Origin: a virus
Direction: 5' to 3' (one strand)
IMG/VR virus record: IMGVR_UViG_3300046713_000129
Coordinates: 1-39,430 of that record
Length of the DNA stretch: 39,430 nt
Below are positions 12,576-21,013 of the stretch, one piece after another. A program made the position numbers and the translations under genes. Position 1 is the stretch's first letter, and each line of letters starts with the position of its first letter. The notes beneath the pieces are model-generated. The model had not been told where the DNA came from. It ran no database searches and saw nothing but the letters and a program-made list of their open reading frames with translations.

Positions 12576-14651
12576 ATGGCTAACCCCATGTCGGGCTATG
12601 CTCGGTCGTCTGATTCTAGTGCTTTCCTCGAGCATTACCAGCGATCCATAGTCAAAAATACCCCACAATTAGACAATCGCAAAGATGTCATACAAGACTT
12701 TGGGGAAAGTTACGAACGCGCCTACATGCTCTGGAATACCTTCTACGCTGAGGCGTATAAGGATTTAAGCTATTATTTAGGCAACCAGTGGTCTCTTGAA
12801 GAGTTATCCTATCTAAACAATCAGAGGCGCTCTTCGTTCACCTACAACAAGATTAGAAGGCTTATCAATCTTGTGCAGGGATATCAACGCAAAAATAGAC
12901 TTTGCACCATCATTTCACCCGTTGAGGACTCTGCCAGCGCTACAGCAGATATCTTAACCGATGCAATGCAAAGCGTCATGACAAGATCCGGAGGCTATGA
13001 GATCATCTCAGATGCCTTTAAGGGAGCTTTAACAACTGGGCTTTCCTTCGTCTCCCCCTATATGGACTATAGAGACGATCCAGTTTCAGGGGATATTAAA
13101 TATCATTTAGATGAATGGAACGCGGTCATTTTAGACCCTTTCTTCACTAAGAGAGATCTTTCAGATTGTGGTTTTGTTTCCCGTAGAAAGTATTTAGGAA
13201 GAACTGAGGTTATTTCACTTCATCCCGATAAAGAAGATCTCATTATGGCTCTTCCTTGGGGATCAAGAGATGATAAGTTCACCTACATGCCTTTTGCTCG
13301 ACAATGGGGCATGCAAAAGCTCCTAAATTATACCGAATATTGGAAAACCAAGTGGGAAACTAAAGATGTCCTAGTGGACATGAATACGGGTGAAACACAG
13401 GAATGGAAAGGTGATCGGAAGCGGCTTAGACTCTTAACAGAGATGGTTCCTGAACTGCAACTCATCCGAAAACCCGTTAAAAGCGTGGAATTAGGCGTTA
13501 TCTGTGAGGGGGAGCTACTCTACTATGGCTCAGACCCAATGGGCCTTAATGACTACCCTTTCGTGCCGTTTACGGCGATCTTCGAGCCAAGTTATGATCT
13601 CTACACCTGGAAATTGCAATCTTTAGTCCGGATTGTTAGAGATCCTCAGACAGAGTTAAATAAACGTCGATCTAAGATGGTCGATATCATTGATGCTCAA
13701 TTAAATTCTGGTTGGGTAGCTAAAACCGGAGCCGTTAGCAATAACGCCTCTCTTTTCAAATCAGGCAATGGCCAAGTTATCTTCTTGAAGCCGGAAGCCC
13801 AAATGACCGACATTCAGCGCATTGAAGCCCCGCAGATCCCTGCCTCGATGTTCCAACTTGAAGCTGAATTTGAAAAAGACATTATGGAAATAGCGGGGGT
13901 CAATCCTGAGCTTTTTGGGATGGCAGAAAATGATAAGGTAGAAACGGCTGGTGTTTTAGCAAAGCAGCGTCAAGCAGCCGGACTTGTGAATTTGCAAGAT
14001 ATTTTCGACGGACTTCGACAATCGCAAAAGATTCTTGGTGAAAAAACCATGAAGATGATGCAGAAGAACTTCACTCCTGAAAAGATCAAGCAGATGACCA
14101 AGAAAGATCCGACACCGGAGTTTTTCAGTGGTCAATTCTCAAAATATGATGTGGTTGTAGAAGAAGGACTTCTTACCGACACTCAGAAACAGACTCAATT
14201 TATCCAGCTTACAGCCCTCAAGAGTCTTGGTGTTAGCATTCCAGATTCTCTCATCATCAAGAACTCTTCTCTGCAAAACAGAAAAGATCTGGAAGATTAT
14301 CTCAAGCAGCAAGCCGATGAAGCAGCAAAAGTTCAAAAGCAGCATGAACAACTTCAACTCCAAGAAATCCAAGTCGCAAATAATGCGATCAATGCAAAAG
14401 CTGCTTCCGATGAAGCTCTAGCAGCAGAACGAACAAATAAAATTTCATTAGATGCAGCACTCAGTGCTGAACGAATTAGCCGAGCGGAAGAAGATAGAAC
14501 CGCAGGCGTACTGAATTTAATCAAGGCGGTCAAAGAGCTTGAGTCTATCGACATTGAAACGCTTATGCGTAAGGTAGAGATACTCAAGTTAATCGAGTCA
14601 GGGCAAGAGGTAGATGAGAAAAAGTCTACTCCTGTTGCAGCCAATCAATAG
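12576..14651 (+). CDS. P22-type portal protein
   Basis: Forms the dodecameric ring at one head vertex through which DNA enters and leaves; partner of the large terminase. At 691 aa it is near P22 gp1 (725 aa). Family-typical segments include YYLGNQWSLEE (about 65), the basic FTYNKIRRLINLVQGYQRKN segment (about 88-107), a central domain with DPQTELNKRRSKM and the helical region PELFGMAENDKVETAGVLAK. The last 120 residues are a long alanine/glutamine-rich coiled coil, comparable to the P22 portal barrel. The virion operon starts here. Confidence 0.9.
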   Translation: MANPMSGYARSSDSSAFLEHYQRSIVKNTPQLDNRKDVIQDFGESYERAYMLWNTFYAEAYKDLSYYLGNQWSLEELSYLNNQRRSSFTYNKIRRLINLVQGYQRKNRLCTIISPVEDSASATADILTDAMQSVMTRSGGYEIISDAFKGALTTGLSFVSPYMDYRDDPVSGDIKYHLDEWNAVILDPFFTKRDLSDCGFVSRRKYLGRTEVISLHPDKEDLIMALPWGSRDDKFTYMPFARQWGMQKLLNYTEYWKTKWETKDVLVDMNTGETQEWKGDRKRLRLLTEMVPELQLIRKPVKSVELGVICEGELLYYGSDPMGLNDYPFVPFTAIFEPSYDLYTWKLQSLVRIVRDPQTELNKRRSKMVDIIDAQLNSGWVAKTGAVSNNASLFKSGNGQVIFLKPEAQMTDIQRIEAPQIPASMFQLEAEFEKDIMEIAGVNPELFGMAENDKVETAGVLAKQRQAAGLVNLQDIFDGLRQSQKILGEKTMKMMQKNFTPEKIKQMTKKDPTPEFFSGQFSKYDVVVEEGLLTDTQKQTQFIQLTALKSLGVSIPDSLIIKNSSLQNRKDLEDYLKQQADEAAKVQKQHEQLQLQEIQVANNAINAKAASDEALAAERTNKISLDAALSAERISRAEEDRTAGVLNLIKAVKELESIDIETLMRKVEILKLIESGQEVDEKKSTPVAANQ

Positions 14652-14666
14652 CAACATAGGTATTTT

Positions 14667-15548
14667 ATGAAAAGATGGTTTACATTTTTACTTCTGCCTT
14701 TCATGGGCATATTTGCTACAGAGCATCTTGTTGATGTCACTGTAACAGGTGGATATCCAAGAACCAAAGAAGTTAGTTCTGTAGAGTTGGATTATCGTCT
14801 TGTGAATGATTTTCAAAATTCTCATGTAATTGTTAATCCACGATTCAAACAACTTGGAAATAAAAACATCAATGCCGGAATAGGTTTTGGAGTTAGACAA
14901 GACCTAGATTGGGGAATGTTTGGCGCTCATTTAGCAGCGGATTATTCTTATATTTTGAAAACTCATAATCTCCAAATTGTTCCGACAGCAGAGTTTTTGA
15001 TGCGAAGATGGGATTTTAATATAAACGCTTATATTCCAATTAAAAATCTATCCTGCTATAAACCGATTGGCCAGGTTGTTTGTACTCATCGCTATTTCGA
15101 ATCAGAAGTAGTCTACAAATGGAAATATGCTCACTTTTCTCTAGGGCATAATTTCAATATTGAAAAAATGAAAAATGGATATATGGGAAAGGTCTCTAAG
15201 GAGATCGGCCCAGTAAATCTTGTCCTCAGTGGCGGACGTGACGGACATCACGGCGATCATGTTAAACTTTCTGCTGTTTATAACATACCTACAGGATCAT
15301 CCAAAGACGAATACCGTCGTATTAATCGTCATTGCGGTGCTGTCTATGATTGCAAGATACGGAAAGCATCCAACAAGCCCGTAGCTAAATCTAATACTTC
15401 GTTTATTTATGTTGATGTGCCTACGCCGATAGAGGTTGAAAAGACCGTAAAAGCAATCGAGAAGACACCTCCAAATACACAACCTACGACACCTTCCGAA
15501 ACTCACTGGTATGATTTTCTCTTTAAGCCAGCAAGAACTCAAAAATAG
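14667..15548 (+). CDS. Secreted beta-barrel protein resembling inverse autotransporter domain
   Basis: A signal peptide (MKRWFTFLLLPFMGIFA) is followed by about 190 residues of alternating beta strands: INAGIGFGVRQDLDWGMFGA, HLAADYSY and FNINAYIPIKN resemble the beta-barrel domain of intimin/invasin-type inverse autotransporters. The C-terminal 70 residues are Pro/Thr-rich and disordered. It would insert in the host outer membrane, not the virion, although it sits between portal and scaffold genes. Possible jobs are receptor masking or exclusion of other phages. Homology is judged by eye. Confidence 0.6.
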   Translation: MKRWFTFLLLPFMGIFATEHLVDVTVTGGYPRTKEVSSVELDYRLVNDFQNSHVIVNPRFKQLGNKNINAGIGFGVRQDLDWGMFGAHLAADYSYILKTHNLQIVPTAEFLMRRWDFNINAYIPIKNLSCYKPIGQVVCTHRYFESEVVYKWKYAHFSLGHNFNIEKMKNGYMGKVSKEIGPVNLVLSGGRDGHHGDHVKLSAVYNIPTGSSKDEYRRINRHCGAVYDCKIRKASNKPVAKSNTSFIYVDVPTPIEVEKTVKAIEKTPPNTQPTTPSETHWYDFLFKPARTQK

Positions 15549-15556
15549 AGGTTTTT

Positions 15557-15733
15557 ATGTCTTATTTTATGGGGCCACACCCAACACCACCCGAATCATT
15601 TAGCAGACAGCTCGATGAGAAGGTGCAAATGTCAGAAATGCCTTATGGGTATGAAGGAGAACCCCCTTCTGCCGATACGGGAGATTTTAACCAATCTAGG
15701 TTAGAAACTCACAAAATTCAAAGGGTAAAATAG
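15557..15733 (+). CDS. Small hypothetical protein (58 aa)
   Basis: AGAGG precedes the ATG. Polar, Pro-, Gln- and Met-containing (MSYFMGPHPTPPESFSRQLD), likely disordered. Unknown function; lies in the structural operon. Confidence 0.55.
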   Translation: MSYFMGPHPTPPESFSRQLDEKVQMSEMPYGYEGEPPSADTGDFNQSRLETHKIQRVK

Positions 15734-15740
15734 GTAAAAA

Positions 15741-15953
15741 ATGAAAAAATCAGCTCACTACGAAAATGAAGTAGAAAAGCCGAAAGTCGCCAAAGGTGGA
15801 CATCAAGAATCTGGCATGGGTTGCCATGAGTTCAAGAAAGAAGCTATGGACATCGCATACGGTCAAGCCGGAATGGGTGGTTGCAAGTCTGACTATCGTA
15901 AAATCGAGAGTCAAATGAAGCATTACGACTGGGAAAGTCCTTCAGAATATTAA
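15741..15953 (+). CDS. Small hypothetical protein (70 aa)
   Basis: Preceded by TAGGTAAAAA, the same spacer found in front of the next gene (15953-15963), which suggests a copied ribosome site. Glycine-, lysine- and His-containing. A C-terminal GQAGMGGCKSDYRKIESQMK segment looks like a short conserved motif of phage mini-proteins. Function unknown. Confidence 0.6.
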   Translation: MKKSAHYENEVEKPKVAKGGHQESGMGCHEFKKEAMDIAYGQAGMGGCKSDYRKIESQMKHYDWESPSEY

Positions 15954-15963
15954 TAGGTAAAAA

Positions 15964-16329
15964 ATGTCTGTAGAAATTGGAGAGGCACGAGAGAAATGGG
16001 GAACCGACGTTGTTACCCTAGTCACCGAATTTGCCCACAATATGCGACACGTCAAAGAACCTTTTTATATCGTATTCCATGCCAAACAAGATAGGGGACA
16101 ACCCAATACTTTCCGGCAGGCTATACGCGCTTACTATGAGAAGCCTCCATTTGTACTGGGACTTCTTGTTTGGTATGTCGATCATGCGAAGTCAGAAATC
16201 AGGTTCATGCCTGAACTCTCTTCACCTCCCGATGTGCCTCTTGATCCATCTTTGCTCTCAGATAAAGCCGAAGACGCTTTTTCTAGGGTGATGGAGACAG
16301 GAAATAAAGCGAAAATCTTATTGTCTTAA
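15964..16329 (+). CDS. Hypothetical protein (121 aa)
   Basis: Not recognised with certainty. A mixed alpha/beta globular protein (FYIVFHAKQDRGQPNTFRQA, FVLGLLVWYVDH). Genes in this position, between portal and scaffold, often encode conserved structural accessory proteins. An exact TTGACA begins at its stop codon. Confidence 0.6.
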   Translation: MSVEIGEAREKWGTDVVTLVTEFAHNMRHVKEPFYIVFHAKQDRGQPNTFRQAIRAYYEKPPFVLGLLVWYVDHAKSEIRFMPELSSPPDVPLDPSLLSDKAEDAFSRVMETGNKAKILLS

Positions 16330-16358
16330 TTGACAAGTCTTTTTTTTAAATCTAATTC
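16330..16358 (+). promoter_or_regulatory. Candidate sigma70-like promoter before scaffold and capsid
   Basis: Exact TTGACA at 16330-16335, a 17-base spacer and TAATTC at 16353-16358 (weak -10). It lies 44 bases before the scaffold ATG and could boost capsid transcription. TTGTC/GACAA also forms a short stem before eight T residues, so a weak terminator is an alternative reading. Confidence 0.4.
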
Positions 16359-16401
16359 CTAAATTGGGCGTAATTTAGCGGCCGCCACGCTACAGGATAT
16401 T

Positions 16402-17202
16402 ATGACGATAGATATGAAGAATTATGCGGGCGAATTAAAAGATCCTGCCGCCGAGGGTCAGCAGATACTTTCTAATTCTTATCAAAATGAATTGCAGACA
16501 GAAGAGTTTCCGGTCATTAGAGAACTCCTTGAGCCACCAGCGGAACCCGTCATTTCTACGGTTTCCCAAGAAGTGGTTCCAGATGAGCCTTCTAAACAGG
16601 AACTAAACTTCAAAGCACTAAGAGAAGAAGTAGATCGAATAAAAGCCGAAAGGGATGAATTTAAGCAAAACATAGAACTCCTGAAGGCTAATAGACAGCA
16701 AGAGCAATATCGACCTCCTGAAGCGCCAAAGAAGCTATTCAATGGCATGGAAGATGGAGATATCCCAAATGTTGCAGAAATTCGCAACGCATGGGCAGAG
16801 CGTGAAGCTGAATATTTAAGCCGAATAGAAGAACTTTCCGTTGCTCAACAACATCCTGATTATGCGGAGGTATTGGAAAAATATACAACACCTCTTATCA
16901 GAAATAAGCCTCATCTAGTCGAGGGAATCCAAGGGGCACGCAATAAAGCGTTATTTGCCTATGAGCTTGGAAAATTGTATCAGAACCAGCAACAGAACAT
17001 CTCTCAACCGCAACCACAGCAAGAAGTGCAGCAACCTACAACCCCTAGTGCTAAAGCACAACGGATAGTAGACAACGCACGCAAACCTGGGACTTTATCG
17101 TCTTCAGGTGGTCAAGGAGCCTTAAGCAAGGCCGATTTTATTGCCACGATGTCAGACAGAGATTTTATGGAAATGGCTTCGAAGCACCTCGAACAGATCT
17201 AA
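16402..17202 (+). CDS. Scaffolding protein (probable)
   Basis: Assigned by position directly upstream of the major capsid gene and by composition: 266 aa, Glu/Gln/Lys-rich, with a coiled coil at about residues 68-100 (LREEVDRIKAERDEFKQN), a Gln-rich disordered stretch near 196-220 and a C-terminal helical capsid-binding-like end (DFMEMASKHLEQI). Scaffolds guide procapsid assembly and then leave. Sequence similarity to known scaffolds cannot be shown by eye. Confidence 0.7.
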   Translation: MTIDMKNYAGELKDPAAEGQQILSNSYQNELQTEEFPVIRELLEPPAEPVISTVSQEVVPDEPSKQELNFKALREEVDRIKAERDEFKQNIELLKANRQQEQYRPPEAPKKLFNGMEDGDIPNVAEIRNAWAEREAEYLSRIEELSVAQQHPDYAEVLEKYTTPLIRNKPHLVEGIQGARNKALFAYELGKLYQNQQQNISQPQPQQEVQQPTTPSAKAQRIVDNARKPGTLSSSGGQGALSKADFIATMSDRDFMEMASKHLEQI

Positions 17203-17222
17203 ACAATCGAGATTAAATTCAA

Positions 17223-18164
17223 ATGGCAATTACTAACTTAGCACAATTACCACCAGAAGTACGGACATATTTTGACCGTCTTTTGTTGGCGTTAGCAAGA
17301 CCATACTTCATCTACGATCTTTTCGCCCAAAAGCGTCAAATTCCGCTCAATTCAGGCGATCAGATGGTATTCCGAAGATACGGAACCCTAACAGCAGCCA
17401 CAGTTCCTCTTACAGATGGTCAAACACCAACTGGAGATCAATTGTCTGTTACAGACTTTAAAGCAGAGATCCAATGGTACGGTTCATTCGTTACTATTAC
17501 AGATCAAGTTCAATACGTTGTCCAAGACAGAGTTCTTAATGAAGCGACAAAAGTCCTCTCATTACAACTCGGTCTCACAATCGACACCCTCATCCGCGAT
17601 ATGATGGTTTCTACGGCTTCAACAATCGCATGTTCTAATGGATTAAACGGAAATACCCCAACAGAGATCACCGATGCAGACATTCAAGATGCTATCGTAG
17701 CTCTACGTCAGGGAAATGCCCGTCTCATGACAAATCCTCTCCCTGGAGAAAATAAATTTGGAACTGCTCCCGTAAGAGCAAGTTTCTGGGGATTCATGAG
17801 TGTCGATATGCAAGCTGACCTGGAAGCAGTCGATTCCTTTATTTCTAGCGCGAACTATCCAAACCCTCTCAATGCTCTTGAGGCGGAATGGGGTTCTACA
17901 AGAAACGTTCGCTGGCTGTTGAACACAAACGGCTTCAGTAACGGCGCATCACCAAACGTCTACTCATCATTCCTCATTGGCCAAGAAGCCTATGGTGTTG
18001 TTCGTTTAGGTGCTAAAGAAGCCGAATTTATCGTCAAACCACTTGGCGCATCTGGAACAGCAGACCCCCTCAATCAACGAGGAACAGTCGGCTATAAATA
18101 TCCTTTTGCTACTCGTATTTTGAACGACAATTGGATCACTCGTTTAACTGCAACATTATCATAA
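17223..18164 (+). CDS. Major capsid protein, N4-gp56 family
   Basis: HK97-fold shell protein. The N-terminal pattern FDRLLLALARPYFIYDLFAQ, GDQMVFRRYGTLTAATVPLT and LSVTDFKAEIQWYGSFVTIT is typical of the N4 gp56 family. At 313 aa it is compact. The C-terminus (RGTVGYKYPFATRILNDNWI) is the usual closing strand. Its assembly may depend on host GroEL with the phage GroES at 6123. It follows the scaffold by 20 bases and precedes a decoration-like gene. Confidence 0.9.
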   Translation: MAITNLAQLPPEVRTYFDRLLLALARPYFIYDLFAQKRQIPLNSGDQMVFRRYGTLTAATVPLTDGQTPTGDQLSVTDFKAEIQWYGSFVTITDQVQYVVQDRVLNEATKVLSLQLGLTIDTLIRDMMVSTASTIACSNGLNGNTPTEITDADIQDAIVALRQGNARLMTNPLPGENKFGTAPVRASFWGFMSVDMQADLEAVDSFISSANYPNPLNALEAEWGSTRNVRWLLNTNGFSNGASPNVYSSFLIGQEAYGVVRLGAKEAEFIVKPLGASGTADPLNQRGTVGYKYPFATRILNDNWITRLTATLS

Positions 18165-18178
18165 GGAGTGATTAAATT

Positions 18179-18898
18179 ATGGCTATTATAAGAAAAGGTA
18201 CTTTGACTGTCGGAACTGGTGGAGTTGCTCAAAACCTAGTTTTGGGATTTATTCCTAGCTATTTCCGTATGGAGAACAAAACAAAAATCGTTGGCAACAC
18301 TAACGGCGTACAAATTGCCGAGTGGTGGGATGATAACGCGAACGCATCAGCATACATCCAAACAATGACTGCTGGCGCTCCTGTTCTCAGCTATATTTCT
18401 ACCAATGGTTTTACTCCCTATACGACTGTTGACGCTTCGTTGTACACATCAACGAATTTAACAATCACAGGGATTAGCAAAGCAGCTAATGCAAGCATTA
18501 CAGCAACACACAATTTCACTTCTGCTGATATTGGAGTGACTGTTGTAACATTCCATAATGTTGTTGGCATGACTCAGATTAATACGCTCTCTGGCGTTAT
18601 CCAATCTGTGACTAGCACAACAAGCTTCACTGTTAATATCAATTCAACAGCTTTCTCAACATGGGTAAGCGGTGGAATTGCAAATGTTATCACTGGAAGA
18701 CCAGCTTTACAAGGTGGATCTCTGACAAGCGGAAACGCTCTAGGATTCCCTCCTTTGAATCTGCCAACAAGCCAAGTCTTGAATACTGCTCTGTTTAACA
18801 ACGGAACAATTGGACTGACATTGGGAACTTCTTTGATGGTAACGACAAGTGATGTCTGGCAATTCTACGCATTGCTAGATACTCCTGTTACTAGCTAA
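18179..18898 (+). CDS. Virion protein with E1-FCCH-like domain (decoration or tail)
   Basis: 239 aa. The N-terminus (MAIIRKGTLTVGTGGVAQNL) looks like a capsid-associated beta domain. Residues about 94-165 form a beta domain (SITATHNFTSADIGVTVVTF then VVGMTQINTLSGVIQSV and FTVNINSTAFSTW) of the type annotated as E1-FCCH in phage structural proteins. The gene at 19094 has the same domain alone. AGGAG precedes the start. Position after the capsid gene suggests a head decoration protein. Confidence 0.7.
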   Translation: MAIIRKGTLTVGTGGVAQNLVLGFIPSYFRMENKTKIVGNTNGVQIAEWWDDNANASAYIQTMTAGAPVLSYISTNGFTPYTTVDASLYTSTNLTITGISKAANASITATHNFTSADIGVTVVTFHNVVGMTQINTLSGVIQSVTSTTSFTVNINSTAFSTWVSGGIANVITGRPALQGGSLTSGNALGFPPLNLPTSQVLNTALFNNGTIGLTLGTSLMVTTSDVWQFYALLDTPVTS

Positions 18899-18900
18899 AC

Positions 18901-19080
18901 AACGTGGAGTGGGGGTTACCCGCTCGGCAGACTAGCGCTTAGGACTGAGATTTCTCGGTCGCGTGATTGTTATAAAGCAGGCCGCATACTAGTCAATGCA
19001 CCTGAAGTCTTCTCTCGCGTTATGCGTGAGAAAAGTCGAGGGTGCTCTGGGGTTCCGTACCTCAGAGTTACCCCTTTCTT
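18901..19080 (+). ncRNA. Strongly structured RNA between two structural genes
   Basis: The 195-base gap has no gene but at least four stable hairpins: 18907-18925 (7 bp), 18943-18960 (7 bp), 19010-19032 (8 of 9 bp, enclosed by GCACC/GGTGC at 18998/19041) and 19045-19067 (9 bp). A long-range helix GACTAG (18930-18935) with CTAGTC (18989-18994) encloses the second hairpin, and GGGT/ACCC encloses the last. Wobble pairs (18910-18922, 18946-18957, 19050-19062) are U-G on the plus strand and mismatches on the other, so the RNA is rightward. GC content is well above its surroundings. No known RNA class recognised. Confidence 0.75.
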
Positions 19081-19093
19081 CTTATAGGACAAT

Positions 19094-19462
19094 ATGTCAA
19101 ATGCTATCCCTCCTTCAGTAACACCTCCCTCTCCGAATGAATGGCCTGAAACCATTCGTACTATCACGGGAATAACTAAGGCAAGAGAAGCAACTATCAC
19201 ATGTCCAACTCATGGTTTTACATCCGAAGATCTCAATGTAACAACAGTCGGATTTTTACAAGTCAAGGGAATGATCCAGATTAATGGACTCCCTGGTGTT
19301 ATTCAACAGGTCATAGATGCAAATAATTTCACTGTCAATATTAACACATCCCAATTCACGTCATACGTTAGTGATGGTGTCATCAGCATCGAAACCGGAA
19401 CCCCTCCCATCGAGCAAGTCGGATCTCAATGGTTTAATACCCCTTTCCAAAATATCTCATAA
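19094..19462 (+). CDS. Second E1-FCCH-like virion protein (122 aa)
   Basis: Residues 25-95 (ITGITKAREATITCPTHGFT, VKGMIQINGLPGVIQQV, FTVNINTSQFTSYVSDGV) match the domain in the protein encoded at 18179, so this is a tandem paralogue without the N-terminal part. Likely a decoration or stabilising protein on the head. It follows the structured RNA by about 15 bases. Confidence 0.65.
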   Translation: MSNAIPPSVTPPSPNEWPETIRTITGITKAREATITCPTHGFTSEDLNVTTVGFLQVKGMIQINGLPGVIQQVIDANNFTVNINTSQFTSYVSDGVISIETGTPPIEQVGSQWFNTPFQNIS

Positions 19463-19476
19463 CCCATAGGTGAAAT

Positions 19477-19869
19477 ATGGCTAAATCAAGAAGCAAATTG
19501 AATCATCTGCCTAAAGACGTTATCGAAAAAGAAGTTTTTAAAGAAAACCCTGAAGGAATTGCACCGATTAAAGAAAGCGTTATTGCGATAGCGACAGAGG
19601 TTCCTAGAATGGAGACCATCATATTTCGCAACGACAGAGACCCTGGAATCCCTTTAACCTTCCATTATGCCTCAAAAACCCATCCACTTCATCATTACAC
19701 CCTTTATCACGGCCAAGAACACACTCTTCCAGTTGAAGTGATAGAACATCTCGAAAATTGCGCTGTGCCTTTGTATGCCTATAGAAAAGGGGTAGATGGC
19801 CACCCAGAAATGTATTGCAATGGGAAAAAATATAATTTCACCTGTAAAGCCGTCCGTAAAGCAGCTTAA
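19477..19869 (+). CDS. Hypothetical structural protein (130 aa)
   Basis: Not recognised. A basic N-terminal arm is followed by a beta-rich body (FRNDRDPGIPLTFHYASKTH). Placed between head genes and the adaptor; probably a virion component such as a head-completion protein. Confidence 0.6.
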   Translation: MAKSRSKLNHLPKDVIEKEVFKENPEGIAPIKESVIAIATEVPRMETIIFRNDRDPGIPLTFHYASKTHPLHHYTLYHGQEHTLPVEVIEHLENCAVPLYAYRKGVDGHPEMYCNGKKYNFTCKAVRKAA

Positions 19870-19879
19870 GGAGATTTAA

Positions 19880-21013
19880 ATGGGTCTTACTTGGACATAT
19901 CTCGATATAGATGAAAAAGTCAGGAATTTAACGGGGTCTCCATCCATAGATCAAATTTCTGCGGCTAGTATGAGTAGATATATTAATAATTATTATACTC
20001 TGATGATGCCATTTGAGCTGAAGGAACAAATCCAACTTCAGTTCATCAAATTTGAAACATTTGCAGGGCAAGATGTCTATCCCTTCCCAGGCAACTTTTT
20101 AACAGATCAGCCAATGGCTTATGCTGATGGCTTCCCTCTCATTTTCTATCAAGATCCCGATATTTTCTATCAAGATTGGCCAATTCAGATCGCCGCCGAC
20201 AATTTAGGCACTGGAGATGGTGTTACATCAATTTTCTCAGGAGGGTTTCAAAGCCCTCCGATTATTATTGGCTCTATCACCCTAACGGATGGAAGTCAAA
20301 TCCTCAATGATACGGGAGAACCAGAAACATCTCAAATTATAGATGTAGGAACAGGGATAGCCGGATATTCTGGAACACTTGCAGCTTTTCCAATCAACCC
20401 TGGCTCTCTTTCCATTACCGATGGAGTAGAGACGTTTTCCGACAATGGCGCTGGGCTTTTGACGGGGAATTTAGGAGGCACTGGAACGATAAACTATACC
20501 ACAGGGGTGTGGAGCGTTACATTTAACACTGCTGTCGTGACAGGGACATCCATCGTCGGATCTTATACAGTTGTCGATTCTGTTGGTGTTTTAGAGGGAG
20601 ATGGGGCAGGAACCATCAACTATATCACTGGAGCCTATACCGCTCAATTTAGTTCAGCTCCACTTTCTGGCGCTACGATCTATAATAAATATCAAGGTTA
20701 TCAACCGACAAGACCTCAAGGTGTTTTATTCTTTAATAATGAATTCACTTTTAGGCCAGTTCCCGATCAAGTCTATCAAATCCAGATGCAGGGATATATT
20801 AATCCTATCAGTTTGGTAGCTTCTTCTGATGTTCCTCTTCTTCCTGAATGGGGACAACTTATCGCCTATGGAGCTGCTGTAGAAATTTTCGGAGATCGGG
20901 GAGATCTTGAGAATTATAACAGATTTTACGCTCTTTTAAAAAGATATGAAAATATCGCTCTAGCCAGAACTATTCAACAATTCCAAGCCGAACAAAGCGT
21001 TCCGAGGTTTTAA
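19880..21013 (+). CDS. Head-tail adaptor with inserted beta domains
   Basis: The N-terminus (WTYLDIDEKVRNLTGSPSID) and the C-terminus (PEWGQLIAYGAAVEIFGDRG to the end) form the helical bundle typical of P22 gp4-type adaptors that sit under the portal. Residues about 110-270 are an insertion of at least two beta modules with the pattern GS-x-TLTDG, GTINYTTGVWSVTF, then sY. The same module appears twice in the protein at 21586. Its length, 377 aa, is about double a plain adaptor because of the insertion. Confidence 0.75.
   Translation: MGLTWTYLDIDEKVRNLTGSPSIDQISAASMSRYINNYYTLMMPFELKEQIQLQFIKFETFAGQDVYPFPGNFLTDQPMAYADGFPLIFYQDPDIFYQDWPIQIAADNLGTGDGVTSIFSGGFQSPPIIIGSITLTDGSQILNDTGEPETSQIIDVGTGIAGYSGTLAAFPINPGSLSITDGVETFSDNGAGLLTGNLGGTGTINYTTGVWSVTFNTAVVTGTSIVGSYTVVDSVGVLEGDGAGTINYITGAYTAQFSSAPLSGATIYNKYQGYQPTRPQGVLFFNNEFTFRPVPDQVYQIQMQGYINPISLVASSDVPLLPEWGQLIAYGAAVEIFGDRGDLENYNRFYALLKRYENIALARTIQQFQAEQSVPRF

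Noticed and set aside
16315-16348. Intrinsic terminator before the scaffold gene
   Set aside because: The stem is only 5 bp (TTGTC/GACAA) with a broken extension, although eight T follow; the promoter reading seemed at least as good, so it is not listed as a terminator.
16378-16385. GCGGCCGC (NotI site) as cloning-vector sequence
   Set aside because: An isolated 8-base site with no flanking vector sequence; surrounding bases continue the phage operon.
18970-19200. 76-residue minus-strand open frame over the structured gap
   Set aside because: It runs across the RNA hairpins and into the next gene; no ribosome site, and structure evidence favours the plus strand.
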